A DNA stretch of 64,000 bases from Cenococcum geophilum 1.58. Taxonomy: Eukaryota > Ascomycota > Dothideomycetes > Gloniales > Gloniaceae. Under the pieces are notes generated by a model, which did no database searches, had not been told where the DNA came from, and was given only the letters and a program-made list of their open reading frames with translations. The DNA is taken from assembly GCA_001692895.1 (NCBI GenBank), contig KV748249.1:372001-436000 (forward strand), given 5' to 3'. Below are positions 46,030-56,861 of the stretch, piece by piece; positions within the stretch are counted from its first letter, which is position 1, and every line of letters begins with the position of its first letter. The translations under genes were made by a program, and so were the position numbers.

Positions 46030-48530
46030 ACTAACGAGACAGCAGAAGCAAAGAGAACTAGGTAGTATTAGACAGCGAGGGGAACCAGATAGTCCCTAAA
46101 CAGAAAAACAGCAGAAAAGACAAACATTAGACTCGACGCACAGGCCAAAGAGTGGCAACGGTCTCGGAAAGTTACGTATAAGGACGTTAAGCGAACCAAC
46201 GAGCCAATTAGACGACGTCGACTAGCAGTTGGAGTTACCCAATATCTTACTACCCGCGCGCGCACGAGCATAGCTAGAGCTTTATTGAAGATGCAGAGAC
46301 GATAACAGGTAGCTAAGAGCCAGTTAATTAGATAAAAACGAGATCTAAGACATCTGGTGGCAGAGGAAGTCAGCACTGCCCTTTAAGAATAGAGACAATA
46401 CTAAGCAAGGTCGCAAGCATACAAAATCAGATCTGCCCTTAAAAGCTTCCTATTCTAGCTTAGCTTTATCTTCTTTTAAGTTATCTAAATTATATTAGCG
46501 GCGGCTTAAGAGGCATTCTATAAAGAAGTAGAAGAGACCCTACTGCGTAGAACGACAGTAGGCTAAAACAGACGGACGTATTAAGACCCAGCAGTAGCAG
46601 AAGATAAAGATTCCGTACTCTCCCAGAAAGACCCCCCCCTTTAGGCATTAAGAAGTAGGCTCCCTCTATTAGAGATATAGCTGTATAAGTAGACTAGCCG
46701 CAGTATATACCTGTTAAGGTATCGCCAGGGCAGCTATCTAGGACACCCTCTATTAAGACCACGGCTATACAAGTAGGCTAACTATAGTAGTTACCCGTTT
46801 AGGCAGCAAGGGAAGTACACTACGTGTTTATTCTAACGGTAGTAATACCAGATCTATTTAGGTAAGGGGTTCCACAGTTTAACGGAAAAAATATCTCTAG
46901 GTTTATTAGGGACTATAAGGGTATATATTAAAGGTATTATATAGGTAAAGAACGTAGGCTTACGTGTCTCCCTAACTATTACGAGGAGATATATATAGAA
47001 GATATCTAGGTGATACCAGAGTTTAAATAAGGAGAATAGAAAGGGCTAGTAAACCGCCTTAGAACCAAACACCAAGCAGATAACTACTATTGACGTATAG
47101 AGATAAGAGACTTTATAAAAGCTTTTATTTAAAAATCTACGGAACAACTAGGCGAATTGCGTTACTATATACAGGACTTTACTACTATCTTAGCCAAAGC
47201 GGTAGCTGTAGGAAACCTTAGTAAGCAAGAGAAGGGGCGATAGTTTATACGAGGACTTCCTATTAAATACCGTAAGCACGCAATAGAAAAGATAGGAGCC
47301 GTAGCAGATAAGCCTAGTACCCTTATATTTAAAAGGCTAAAGGAGGCTATAAAGTTAAGGATAGTAGCTATAGAGGGCGCCGAGCGAATGAATGTCCTCC
47401 TAGAAGAAGATCCCCTAAATATTTAGTTTATACAGAAGCTACGGCAGTAAAGGGATAAGCTTAACTAGAGAGAAGGAAGGCTTCTAGATTTAGGTATACA
47501 CGGAGGAGCCCTAACGTGGCAGCAGTCACCCACTATAGGTCAGAAAATAGACGAAACGGTAGGGCAGCTAAGGAGTCTAAAATTAACCAAGACGGAGCTT
47601 GTGGCAGCTACACAGCTAATACCGTTCCTTGATTAAATACAGATGGACCTAAAGAAGCTTATAACGCTTTCGAATTAAGCTGTAGCTTAAGGCCTAGTAT
47701 AAGGATATGGCCTAGCACTAAGATATAAAGACTAGCAGAATAGCACCTGAGCTCCCTTTACTCCGTAAGACTTTCAATATCTATAGGATTCTACTACCTT
47801 TGGACGACCGCAGCGGGACGTATAGGGTTAGCAAGGTATATAAGGACAAGGCTAGCAGACCTACTTTAGATGCGGAGGAAGTTACCGTTTTACTAAGTAT
47901 AAATGCTAAGGGCTAAAGGACCTTATCTAGTAGGGATTTATATATCTGTTTAATTAAGGAAGGCTAGTAGCGGGGACGCGTGATTAGCCTAGACCTATAC
48001 TTCCATGGCTTGGCAATAAAGGACGACTAAAGGGTATTAAGGACTGGCTCTATATATACTAAGGAACTAACTTAGATAGACTAAGGAAAGAATAAACGCA
48101 GTAACTAGCTTTCTATGACGGAGTAGTACTAAAGAATAGTGACAAAATGCGTACGAACTGGGAGGACTACTATTAAGTACAACCCATGGATTTAGTAGCA
48201 ACGCTTAGCCAGTAACGTCTGCAGACCTTTGGGGACAGCTATATAACTAGGATAACCGTTAAGCTATAGGCTCTACAGCAGGCTCTACAGCAGGCTCCGC
48301 AGTAGGAGAAGAATATATAATTAGGAGATTACATCCAGATTAGGTTACGGCCTATAGATAAGGCAGCTGAAGCTAGGGAAGACTATTATTAAATAGTACC
48401 TATAGACAGATCGTCTAACCCTTAGACGCGACCTTAGAGACAACTATATAACTAGGCTCCGCAGCAGGCTCCGCAGCAGGCTCCGCAGTAGGTGTTAGAT
48501 ATTTAACTAGGGGACAGTCAAGTTCTAAGG
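46030..48530 (+). pseudogene. L3 gag-like polyprotein, RIP-broken
   Basis: The early part is basic (EWQRSRKVTYKDVKRTNEPI near 46150). A capsid-like start QFNGKNISRFIRDYKGIY lies at about 46874, followed by FTTILAKAVAVGNLSKQEKG and RGLPIKYRKHAIEKIG (about 47180-47300). A zinc knuckle YFRCGGSY.FTKYKC is at about 47871-47907, with the first Cys changed to Tyr. The C-terminal part contains Gln-Ala-Pro-Gln repeats from 12-bp units (CAGGCTCCGCAG) at 48270-48312 and 48455-48492. It would form particles and bind RNA. It is not followed by pol. Confidence 0.62.
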
Positions 48531-48674
48531 TAGGGGAGGGGACGTAGGTAACGGCCGTATAAAGATTTCTATTTATCTGCTTAATTACAGTATTTCCTAA
48601 AGCTCCTTTTCTTGTTTATTTTCTTAATTATAACGTATTAAGACGCGTTAGTCGCGACGATCTACTGCAAAGAT

Positions 48675-48795
48675 ATTAGCTTAGTTTACCGCCTATCACC
48701 AAGCTAATAGCGATTTTCTATCCTAGGGATAGAAAATCCTAATTGGTCTATTCAGCAATAGAGCTAGCAGAACTCTACACCGCCCCTAAAATTCG
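48675..48795. repeat. L3 copy of the module shared with C1
   Basis: GAAAATCCTAATTGG and GCAGAACTCTACACCGCC are shared in the same order with C1 at 15650-15705. Confidence 0.6.
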
Positions 48796-48959
48796 ATAAT
48801 ACACTAGCTATATAATAGAAACGGACACTAAGAGCCTTAATTAATTGTATAGATATAGAGCTGATTATATAATATAGAGCTAGATACAGTACTATATACA
48901 GAGCCTTAATTAAACAACTATACGGAAGCCTTAATCTTAAGTGACTGTATAGAAGCTAC

Positions 48960-49085
48960 GGCTAGTTAAAGGGTAGAATTAAGCCAGAGCCTTAATATCA
49001 GCATATCGCCGTTACTAAAGCGAATCAGTTAAATGCCGTTAAATTAGAGCCTTTGACCGGGCCGACTTTGTTCCTTATTTAAATA
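48960..49085. repeat. L3 dispersed box, copy 1
   Basis: A segment of about 120 bp ends in TTAAATTAGAGCCTTTGACC, then a GGGCCGAC core and a TTATTTAAAT box. Related copies are at 49922-50035 and 52628-52740. Confidence 0.6.
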
Positions 49086-49225
49086 ACAGCTAATTATAAC
49101 TCTGCCACTGCCACCCAAATTCAGTACTGTATTGGCCGCATGACGAGAACAGACACCGTAGTAAGAAAGGGACTTATATAAAGGCAGCAGCATAATATTA
49201 GTAACAAAGCACCGCGTGCCTAAGC

Positions 49226-49760
49226 CATCTTTATGCAACTAAAGACGGGACTAAATTGCGTTTAGCTAAGCTAGTAAAGGACCTTATTAAGGATTGTAAG
49301 GGAAATAGAAATTAGATATATAGGAGCCAGCGCTTTCCTTTAGAGGTCGTCTTAATAAAGGGCTATATTATAGATATAAGGGCAAGGGATATACGACGGA
49401 GATAGTTATAATAGCCGAAAAGCTACCACTGGATAGTTTTAAAGGACGACTTAGATAAAGTATAGAGTTAGTAAAACAGCAATTAAGAGACTAGAAGCAG
49501 AAGACAATCCTAAAAAGGCTCTTAAGCTAGAGGAAGATTAAGAATACGTAAGCGTACTACCAGTAGCAAAAATAAAGAAGCAGCTATAAAAGCCTAAGGA
49601 TATACCAAAGAAGCTAAGAGTAAGGACAGTTTAGGAAAGGAAAAAAGTAGCTGTTAGGGACATCCTATAAAAGCGCTAGGCCTATTATAGTAGTTTAGAG
49701 GAAGCTACAGTTAGTGCTTATAAAGAAGGAAGTCTTAAAACAGGTCTCTAGATTAGACGT
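49226..49760 (+). pseudogene. L3 second ORF, lysine-rich, not recognised
   Basis: Two plus-strand frames, offset by one base near 49470, read on through RIP-type stops. The first includes KDGTKLRLAKLVKDLIKDCK and RFPLEVVLIKGYIIDIRARD; the second includes KTAIKRLEAEDNPKKALKLE and YVSVLPVAKIKKQL. The product would be basic and helical, about 170-180 residues. No cysteine finger or catalytic motif is visible. It sits after gag in the place where pol would be expected, and may be a captured gene or an element-specific protein. Confidence 0.35.
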
Positions 49761-49921
49761 CTAGTAGATACTAAGAGCCCTAATTATATAATGCGGAGCC
49801 TTAATTAACTATATAGATATAAGGCTTTAACCGAACGACTATACAGCTAGAGTCTTAATTAATTATCCGTAAATACCGAACCTATGGATATAGAGCCTTA
49901 ATTGTATATATAGCAGAAGGC

Positions 49922-50035
49922 GCCTTAAGTTAAGCTAGAGCCTCAGTTAAATCCTAATCAGTTAAACGCTGCCTCTATAGTTAAGTCGTTAAATTAGAGC
50001 CTTCGGTCGGGCCGACCTAATACCCTATTTAAACG
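49922..50035. repeat. L3 dispersed box, copy 2
   Basis: It matches copy 1 through GTTAAATTAGAGCCTT and GGGCCGACC, followed by TATTTAAACG. Confidence 0.6.
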
Positions 50036-50315
50036 TTAGTTAATTATACGTTATTACAATTAAATCAAATTAGTTACCGTCGCCGTTAGACGTCTTTAAT
50101 TAGCAGTTAAAGATTCTACAATAGTAGATAGATAGGCACTAGGCCTAACTAGGAAATCAGTATACGGCTAATAGAACGTTAGAAGCATAGCTAATTAACG
50201 TCTTAGAGCCTTTGCAAGGGCTTCTTCCCTTAACTACCTACCCCCGTATTAATCAACTGCCGCCTGTCTTAACGCCCATAGATTAGCTAACCAGAACGAC
50301 CTTTCCTATAGATAT

Positions 50316-50560
50316 TGTAACCGACTACCGACACTGTGCTGACACACAAGATCACCGCTTGGAAGGATCCAAGACAGCGTCAATGCCACCCTATATATTG
50401 ATTGCAGATCAATATTGCTTGCAGATCACTGTTCCCATTTCAGTTGCCTATTACCTTTTCATGTCTTATTTCCTCTACCTTCTTCGTGTATATATAGAGG
50501 CTTTAGAGCTATATTTACAATTAAGTTGTTTATTCAATCCTTTACACTGCAAAGCTTACA
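50316..50560 (+). repeat. C3 5' LTR (245 bp)
   Basis: It starts TGTAACCGACTACCGACAC and ends AAAGCTTACA. The 122-codon ORF at 50359-50727 is only LTR sequence read in frame. Confidence 0.93.
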
Positions 50561-50573
50561 GTTATGAGCCCGG
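50561..50573 (+). promoter_or_regulatory. C3 primer-binding site
   Basis: GTTATGAGCCCGG is identical to the C0 site at 1054-1066 and complementary to an initiator tRNA-Met anticodon arm. Confidence 0.75.
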
Positions 50574-50868
50574 ATCGCACTGCCTGCTGAGCAATTACCT
50601 GGATCGCACTACCTGTTGCATAATTAATCTACTACCTCCAAGAAGTCACTACTTCTTCCACCTTTGCAAGTGTTTCGAGCCTCTTCCGGGTACCTCTCTT
50701 GTACTCGTGATTACCTTCAAATATTAAACGAACGGACGATCGACGCTGACGGACGATCGACGCTGACGGACGAACGAACTGACGAATCAAATCGAAGCTT
50801 CGGAACGTCAAAATAAGGTTCTGCCAAGACGCTAATTGGACCCTGCCTGACCTGTCAAAATCCTAAAA

Positions 50869-51891
50869 ATGACGACCACGAACGAATTAAAAGTCAACCT
50901 CATCCTCAACGAGCCATCTGATTGGATTCTATGGTTTTTTGTTATCCAAGACACAGCTAAAACGAACAAGATATGGCAATATATTGACCCGTCTAAGAAG
51001 AAAGATAAGCTTCTAACGCTAGAACCACCGAAACGGCCCACACCAGCGGACGTACGACCTATGGCTATATTAATAACCCAGCTAGAATAAGACCAATTCG
51101 CTATCTACAACTAGCTCTACGCTGAGTATAAAGACGATCTTCGAATACACCAGAAGCAAGAGCAGGCTATTAACGACATTAGCAACTACATTGTGCGAAC
51201 GACGTCGGTAGCCTACCTTCCCCTTATTGATGGCCTAGATTCGGTCTACGAACGACTTAAAGCACTTAAGAAAGCGCTTGCCCCTACCACCTTAGGTCGA
51301 AAGCACGACGTCCTTAATTAATACACGGCTCTAAAAGCCTACGATACAACACAGAGCATCGATAAATGGTTGAGCAGCTGGCGGAACATCTATAAAATTG
51401 CTAAGTAATTGGACTTACCAGACGTGTAAGGCTTTAGGCCCCACTACGACTTCGTTTAAGCAATTAAGCCCATCTCTTCTAGCTTCGCAGGAGCACTAGA
51501 AGTAGACCTTATTCGTAAGGAACGCAAGAATAAAGCAGCCCTATCTATTATTGATCTGATTGAGGAATTTAAGGAGCACTACCGTATGCAGCAATAAGCG
51601 TCTCCTACTACTACTGCCAACCACTCTGCATTTGCAACATTTCAAAATAATTCCCCTGTCTTACCGATAAAGACATGCCTCTGTAGTAAAGAACACCTAT
51701 TTCGGGAATGCTAATATCTAATTAAGAGCTTAAGACCCTATGGGTGGGTACCTGATGAGAAAATACAACAACGAATTGATGAAAAGCTCATAAGATATGA
51801 GAGACTTGCTGTTGCTGTTGAGAGAGCACAAAAGGAGGCTTCCCAGAGGATGCCTACTACCACTGCTGATGATCGGATTATTAATATCTAA
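50869..51891 (+). pseudogene. C3 gag, lightly damaged
   Basis: The ORF starts MTTTNELKVNLILNEPSDW and is followed for 340 codons with about eight TAA/TAG where Gln codons are expected. It shares a W.LWF..I...K..KIW.Y.DP.K pattern with the C0 Gag, which places it in the same broad Copia group. A central domain (about 51130-51580) includes ITSSFAGALE-like and VDLIRKERK segments. A zinc-binding motif CLCSKEHLFREC lies at about 51678-51713. The product would be a capsid/nucleocapsid protein; with no pol, replication would depend on enzymes supplied by another element. Confidence 0.82.
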
Positions 51892-51894
51892 TTT

Positions 51895-52070
51895 CCTCTT
51901 TAAATACAGTCTCCTAAGAGGCTAGAGAGGACACCTCTTTGAATATAGTCTCCTGAGAGGCTATAGAGGACATATCGTTGAATACAGTCTCCTAAGAGGC
52001 TGGAGAAGACACCTTTTTAAATATAGTCTCCTGAGAGGCTATGGAGGACATTTCTTTGAACACGGCTCTA
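51895..52070 (+). repeat. 39-bp tandem repeat after C3 gag
   Basis: Four and a half units of 39 bp carry AGTCTCCT.AGAGGCT. In the frame one base off gag each unit reads as a 13-residue repeat (LNTVS.EAREDTS-like), so it may be a former coding extension. Confidence 0.8.
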
Positions 52071-52221
52071 TATCCAGAGATATAAAGCTAGGGAGAACTA
52101 TTAAGCCCTAAACCCCTTTGCTATTCCTAATTTGTATCCAAATTTCCTATTTTTTGATATAGTCTCTACCTTCACTTTTGTTTTCTACAGCTTTAACTAC
52201 ACCTTTAAATCTGGGGGGGTG

Positions 52222-52466
52222 TGTAACTGACTACCGACACTGTGCTGAGACATAAGATCACCGCTTGGAAGGATCCAAGACAGCGTCAACGCCACCCTAT
52301 ATATTGATTGCAGATCAATATTGCTTGCAGATCACTGTTCCCATTTCAGTTGCCTATCACCTTTTCATGTCTTATTTCCTCCACCTTCTTCGTGTATATA
52401 TAGAGGCTTTAGAGCTACATTTACAATTAAGTTGTTCATTCAATCCTTCACACTATAAAGCTTATA
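52222..52466 (+). repeat. C3 3' LTR (245 bp)
   Basis: It is the direct copy of 50316-50560 with only scattered transitions. Confidence 0.93.
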
Positions 52467-52627
52467 GATATAGATACGGAGCTTTACACAAAGTCTTACA
52501 CGGAGTCCTATACGGAGTCTACGGATATAGAGCATACAGGTGCAGAGCCTTAATTAGACAACAGCACGGCAGCTTAACTAGACGCCTATAGATGTAAAGC
52601 CTTAGTCGTATATATAGCAGAAGACAC

Positions 52628-52740
52628 CTTAAGTTAAGCTAGGGCCTCGTTAGATCTCGATTAGTTAAATACCGTCTCCGCACTTAAATTAGGACAATTA
52701 GAACCTTTAACCGGGCCGACTTTTTACCTTAATCAAACAA
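52628..52740. repeat. L3 dispersed box, copy 3
   Basis: It contains GAACCTTTAACCGGGCCGAC and TTAAGTTAAGCTAGGGCCTC, the latter also present in copy 2. Confidence 0.55.
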
Positions 52741-53039
52741 CCGAACGATCAGTTGCAGCACGTCGTCGCCGACCAATTAGACAGTCTTCGGCTAGTCGTT
52801 AACGCAGGCATATAGACACGTACGCAGACACGGACGCAGAATATACAGTGCGGAGCTACTAATGCATAGCCAAATGCATAGCTAGACGCACGGCTAGATA
52901 TAGGGCCTAGTGTAAAGCCACGGGTAGAGCCTTAACTAAGAAGCTGCGTACGATGTAGACCGATACGGAGCTAGATACAGAGTTTTAATATCAAACGGCA
53001 GCGGAACGATCGAGTCAATCCAGAGCCTCTACTACCTTA

Positions 53040-53530
53040 ATTAACTGTCCTGCCACCGCCGCTGCTGCCGCTATTCCATCTAGCTATTTCGTCCTTGCTG
53101 TCTCAACCAACTACTATCTCTACCGTCCTAGATCTGTACCGCTGCTAGGTCTATTATACCGTTCTATACTGCTATTCTAACTAATCTATTCTACTACTGC
53201 CGACCAGCTATTCTACCGCTGCCACTACTACCATTACTATTCCGACTGTTCCGTTCTATTGTTCCGATTATTCTACTGCTACCATTCTTACTAACTGCTA
53301 CTAACTAACTGCTACCGACTGACTGCTACCAACCGTCTGCCGCTACCGAGATTTCTGCTACTAAAAGTTCTGCTGCTGGATGTCCTACTATTTACTAACT
53401 GTTACCGAATTCTTCTACTAAGTATTCTACCGCGCTAACTGTCTGCCGTATTACTATTGCTGCTGTTACTGCTATTACTACTATTACTACTACCGTTATT
53501 GTTTCTAGTTTACTGCTGTCCTAGTTGCTA
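53040..53530. repeat. low-complexity CTGCTACC-type tract in L3
   Basis: The plus strand is almost free of G over long runs and built from CTACTG, CTGCTACCGAC and TTCTACC words. It is probably non-coding 3' region of L3. Confidence 0.6.
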
Positions 53531-53720
53531 GGTTAGATCTTAGCTATAGGTAACGGAGGGGCACTGTAGAACAGTTCTATAGGACAGCTAAGGATAGGGT
53601 TATCTAAGTTCTTTTAGGGGTGTGCTTTCCTTTTTTCTATTCTACTTTTGCTTCACTTTCGTTTGGCTATTCTTCTATAGTATAGAACGTTAGGGGACAA
53701 CGTTCTTAGTAGGGGAGGTA

Positions 53721-53948
53721 TGTAGTAGAGTAAAATGGGCCACTGCTTAGTGCCTTAGTATTTTCCTGTATATATCGAGCCTTCGGCTTCTCTCCTTTTC
53801 TTAATGACGACCTACCAGAATATATTCTTTCCTTTCTTCTTACTAACTAATTTCCTACTAATTGATTATAACTAACAACCGACCAACCAACCGACCGACC
53901 GATAGCATTATAACTTCCTATCTGAGAGGGACCGCGTACACCACCACA
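53721..53948 (+). repeat. L3 3' LTR (228 bp)
   Basis: It is the direct copy of 45643-45870, starting TGTAGTAGAGTAAAATGGG after the purine tract. Confidence 0.9.
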
Positions 53949-54065
53949 ATAGAGTCTCTATTTATTTAGTAAATATAGTATATATGTCTTTTACAAATAT
54001 AGGGGCTTCTAGATTATTCTATATGCTAGTTAGGTGGTATAGGGTATAGATTTAAGGCAATATAG

Positions 54066-54395
54066 TGTCACGGAGTAAGTGTAAGCGACAATAATATATA
54101 GCAAAGTAGATATTATTAAGCTATATATATAAACTATATAATAAGATTAAAACGTTATATAAGGAAAGAAGATAGGAAAACGGGAAGAAAGGGTATATAT
54201 TATAGACTTAGTTACTTAGTTAATATATATATAGAGTAGAATAGGATTTAGGTAGTAGTCCTAGCAGAATATAGCAGGTTGCCGTTAGATTGCCGCAGAT
54301 TGCTATTAGATTACCGTCTTATAGTCAGTCTTTAGTTACTAAGTTAGTAGAAATAGGTAGATGTGTATGAGGTATTACGGGGGTGTCCCGTAATA
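54066..54395 (-). repeat. G1 5' LTR (330 bp)
   Basis: In plus reading it starts TGTCACGGAGTAAGTG and ends GTCCCGTAATA. It lacks about 50 bp present in the 22413-22792 copy. Confidence 0.88.
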
Positions 54396-54400
54396 AGTAT

Positions 54401-54573
54401 AATAAATAGAAATGCTAATATATATACCTTATAAAATAGAGAGGCTTTACTAAGCCCTTATAGAAACCTATTAACTCTATAGGACTTATATAAGCTATAG
54501 AAGACATTTATAAACTCTACCTAGAATTATTATAGCCCTATTTTATAGAAGCCTAAGTTTAAAGGGGGGGTAT
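54401..54573 (+). pseudogene. G0 chromodomain end and purine tract
   Basis: The frame resumes the chromodomain with a YLIK.RGFTKP segment and an AIEDIYKLYLELL helix, then ends near the tract AAAGGGGGGG (54561-54570). It is the second half of the domain opened at 22412. Confidence 0.8.
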
Positions 54574-54932
54574 TGTTACGGGATACCCTTATAACACCCT
54601 ATATACGCCTACCTATTTTTACTAACTTAGTAATTAAAAACCAACTATAAGACTATAATTTACCGCGACCTATAGTAACCTAACGGCATTTTGCTATATT
54701 CCGACAAGTTTTATTAAATCCTATTAAGTTCTGCTAGAACTACTACCTAAATCCTATTCTACTCTGTATATATATTAACTAAGCAACTAAGTTAATAATA
54801 TATACTCTTTCTTCCCGTTTTCTTACCTTCTTTCCTTATATAACGTCTTGACTTTATTACGCAGTTTATATATATAGCTTAATAGTATCTACTTTATTAC
54901 ATATTATTGTCGCTTATACTTATTCCGTAATA
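54574..54932 (+). repeat. G0 3' LTR (359 bp)
   Basis: It starts TGTTACGGGATACCC and ends TTATTCCGTAATA, and is the reverse complement of the G1 LTRs. TATAA (54933-54937) may be its target duplication; the left copy is not in the window. Confidence 0.88.
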
Positions 54933-54937
54933 TATAA

Positions 54938-56778
54938 CTTTTTAAAGCTATATTTATAAAGCTTTAGGGGCCTTAATAGATATTATCTATATAGTTTACC
55001 TAAATAATATTCTCATCTACTTAAATAATAACGATAAGTACGTTAAGTATATTACGTAGGTATTATAATAGCTCCGCGCGTAGGGCCTATATACTAAATT
55101 ATTAAAATATATCTTTTATATTAAGAACGTTAAGTTCTTAAGCTTTATTATTACCCCTAATAGTATTATAATAGACTTTATCTATATAAAAGCTATTAAG
55201 GAATAGCCTAAGTCTAAGTCCTATAAGGACATCTAGGTTTTCCTTAACTTCGCTAACTTCTATAGGCGATTTATCTAGAACTACTTAGACACTATATACC
55301 CCCTATATATATATCTTGCACAGGTATATTACAATCTAATATTAAATAGGGGAAAAAAGAAGTAAAAGCGTAAGTCAAAAGGGCCTACTAAATAGTATTA
55401 ACCTTAGTCTTAGCCTAATAACGCTTAGTAAGCGTTTTGTAAGCTACGAACTATATTTATATAAGCTCCGCTCCTTTACTACTTTAACCCTAATTTACCC
55501 CTAATAGTAATTACTAACGCTTTTAACTACGCCTATAATGGTGTACTTCTCTAGCCTTTTAGGTAGGAGAACTAACCCTACTAGTACTTAATTGCTTATT
55601 GTAGTTAGAAGCTTACTAGCCTAGAAGTATGGTATAATACGCATAATAAGAAACTACTCGCTATAGTGTAATATTTTAAAATATAGCGCTACTACCTTAA
55701 ATACGCCGCGTATATAACGCGCGTACTCTATAATTATAATAATCTTAGATACTTTATAACTATTAAAAGCTTATTTACCTACTAGGCCTAGTACGCTAAG
55801 GAACTAACTAAGTTTAATTTTAAGATTAAATATAAGCTAGGCAAAGTAAATCCTACTTATATACTATTTTAGCGCCTAGATTATACTAAAGGCTTTAAAA
55901 ATAGCAGGAAGAAGATAGTTCTTAATACTATACTACCTATATTATAGTAAAAGTTATAGGTTATAGACTTTATAGGCGGCCTTAATACTACTATATTAAA
56001 CTAGTATATAGTATATATATAGTATATAAGCGACCCTTGTAAATATAGCGCTGGTAAACTAGGGTATCCTACTATTTTCTTTAAGATCTCCTTAACTAAC
56101 CTAATAGCGTTTAACCCTTGGGAAAACCCCTTAGCCTAGGCAATAGTCCCCTATAATAACCTAGTAGGTTACCTATATATTATATATTACTTTACTAGCA
56201 TTAACTTTACGTAAAGCCTTATACTATAGTAAGAGGTAGTAGTAGCTGCCTAAGCTAAAATGGCATATAGAATATCCCCTTAAGTTACTAGTTAATTTTA
56301 TTTATAGAGTCTAAAAAGGGACGTCTTTATACGCTTTTTATGTAATTAGTTAACCTAGGGGTAAGTTCCTACTAGTAATAAAGACTATACCCTTAATAAT
56401 TAAGGACTTTTAAGGTAAAATAATAAGATCTAGGTACTAAATTGTATACTACTATAATAGGAGATCCTTAAGTAGAATTATAACAATCCTATAATTAGTT
56501 ATTATAGATTTAACTATACCTATAAGGTAATTGCGCGGAAGTACGCTTAGGTCAGCCTTATTAAAGATCTTTATAAATATCTAGATAAATATAATACCTA
56601 CTAACGCTATAAATCGCGCCGTTATAAACCTTATAGTAAGCCGCAGCCTCTCTAGGTCCCTACCTAAGCCTAGTAATATTATTTACTTAATTTTATTATA
56701 GATATCCCTAAGTCTAAATCTCCTAATAGCGTAGAGTATAACCCTGTTCTTATATTAAGCTTTAATTAATAGAACTTC
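54938..56778 (+). pseudogene. G00: Gypsy pol fragment (RT to integrase), host of G0
   Basis: The plus-strand frame starts in the RT palm (YIYKALGALID), then VYLNNILIYLNNN (Asp-Asp changed to Asn-Asn at 55003-55008), NVKFLSFIITPNS and FLNFANFYRRFI. RNase H is about 55500-55760, integrase with its core about 55960-56400, and a C-terminal SH3-like region near 56500-56600. The N-terminal half would lie left of the G0 5' end and is absent. The right end is cut by the LINE at about 56779. Confidence 0.85.
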
Positions 56779-56861
56779 TAGAGCTCTTACTGCACCTGGC
56801 CCAAAAAAGACCAAAACCAACCAAAAGAACCCTGAAAAAACACCTAGAGAATCCCCCTGAG

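Larger units (their letters stand above)
50316..52466 (+). mobile_element. C3: gag-only Copia element in L3
   Basis: The 2151-bp element has two 245-bp LTRs and a perfect duplication GATAT (50311-50315 and 52467-52471). It has an initiator-tRNA-type primer site, a gag ORF and a purine tract (CTGGGGGGG), but no pol. RIP is light, so it is among the youngest insertions here. Confidence 0.94.
45643..53948 (+). mobile_element. L3: large LTR element with gag but no recognisable pol
   Basis: Two 228-bp LTRs bound 8306 bp, of which 2151 bp is the nested C3. A purine tract (AGGGGAGGTA) before 53721 gives plus orientation. Flanking pentamers TATAG (45638-45642) and ATAGA (53949-53953) do not match cleanly. 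The interior has a gag-like ORF, an unrecognised Lys-rich ORF, repeated boxes and a pyrimidine-rich stretch, and no RT or integrase motif was found. Confidence 0.82.
22413..54395 (-). mobile_element. G1: Gypsy chromovirus, host of A, B, F1 and L3
   Basis: The outer LTRs 22413-22792 and 54066-54395 lie in the same orientation and the perfect duplication AGTAT (22408-22412 and 54396-54400) shows a single insertion into G0. Own internal segments are 22793-27129, 35163-35669, 41854-42041, 43905-45642 and 53949-54065. Coding is on the minus strand. The purine tract is GGGGGGG in minus reading, next to the left LTR. Confidence 0.88.
21658..54932 (+). mobile_element. G0: Gypsy chromovirus, 3' half, host of G1
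   Basis: Own segments are 21658-22412 and 54401-54932. The left part encodes the integrase end (ETDS, then INAI..YIWIYTLYL and NN, and a GF.PFNNISYPAYYTL segment) and an SH3-like tail. The right part resumes inside a chromodomain and runs to a G-rich purine tract and the 3' LTR. The 5' half is absent because C2 abuts at 21657. It belongs to the same family as G1 but lies in the opposite orientation. Confidence 0.85.

Noticed and set aside
50359-50727. 122-codon forward ORF, with a partial twin at 52265-52591
   Set aside because: Both lie mostly in the C3 LTRs and are the same repeat read in frame; gag starts later at 50869.
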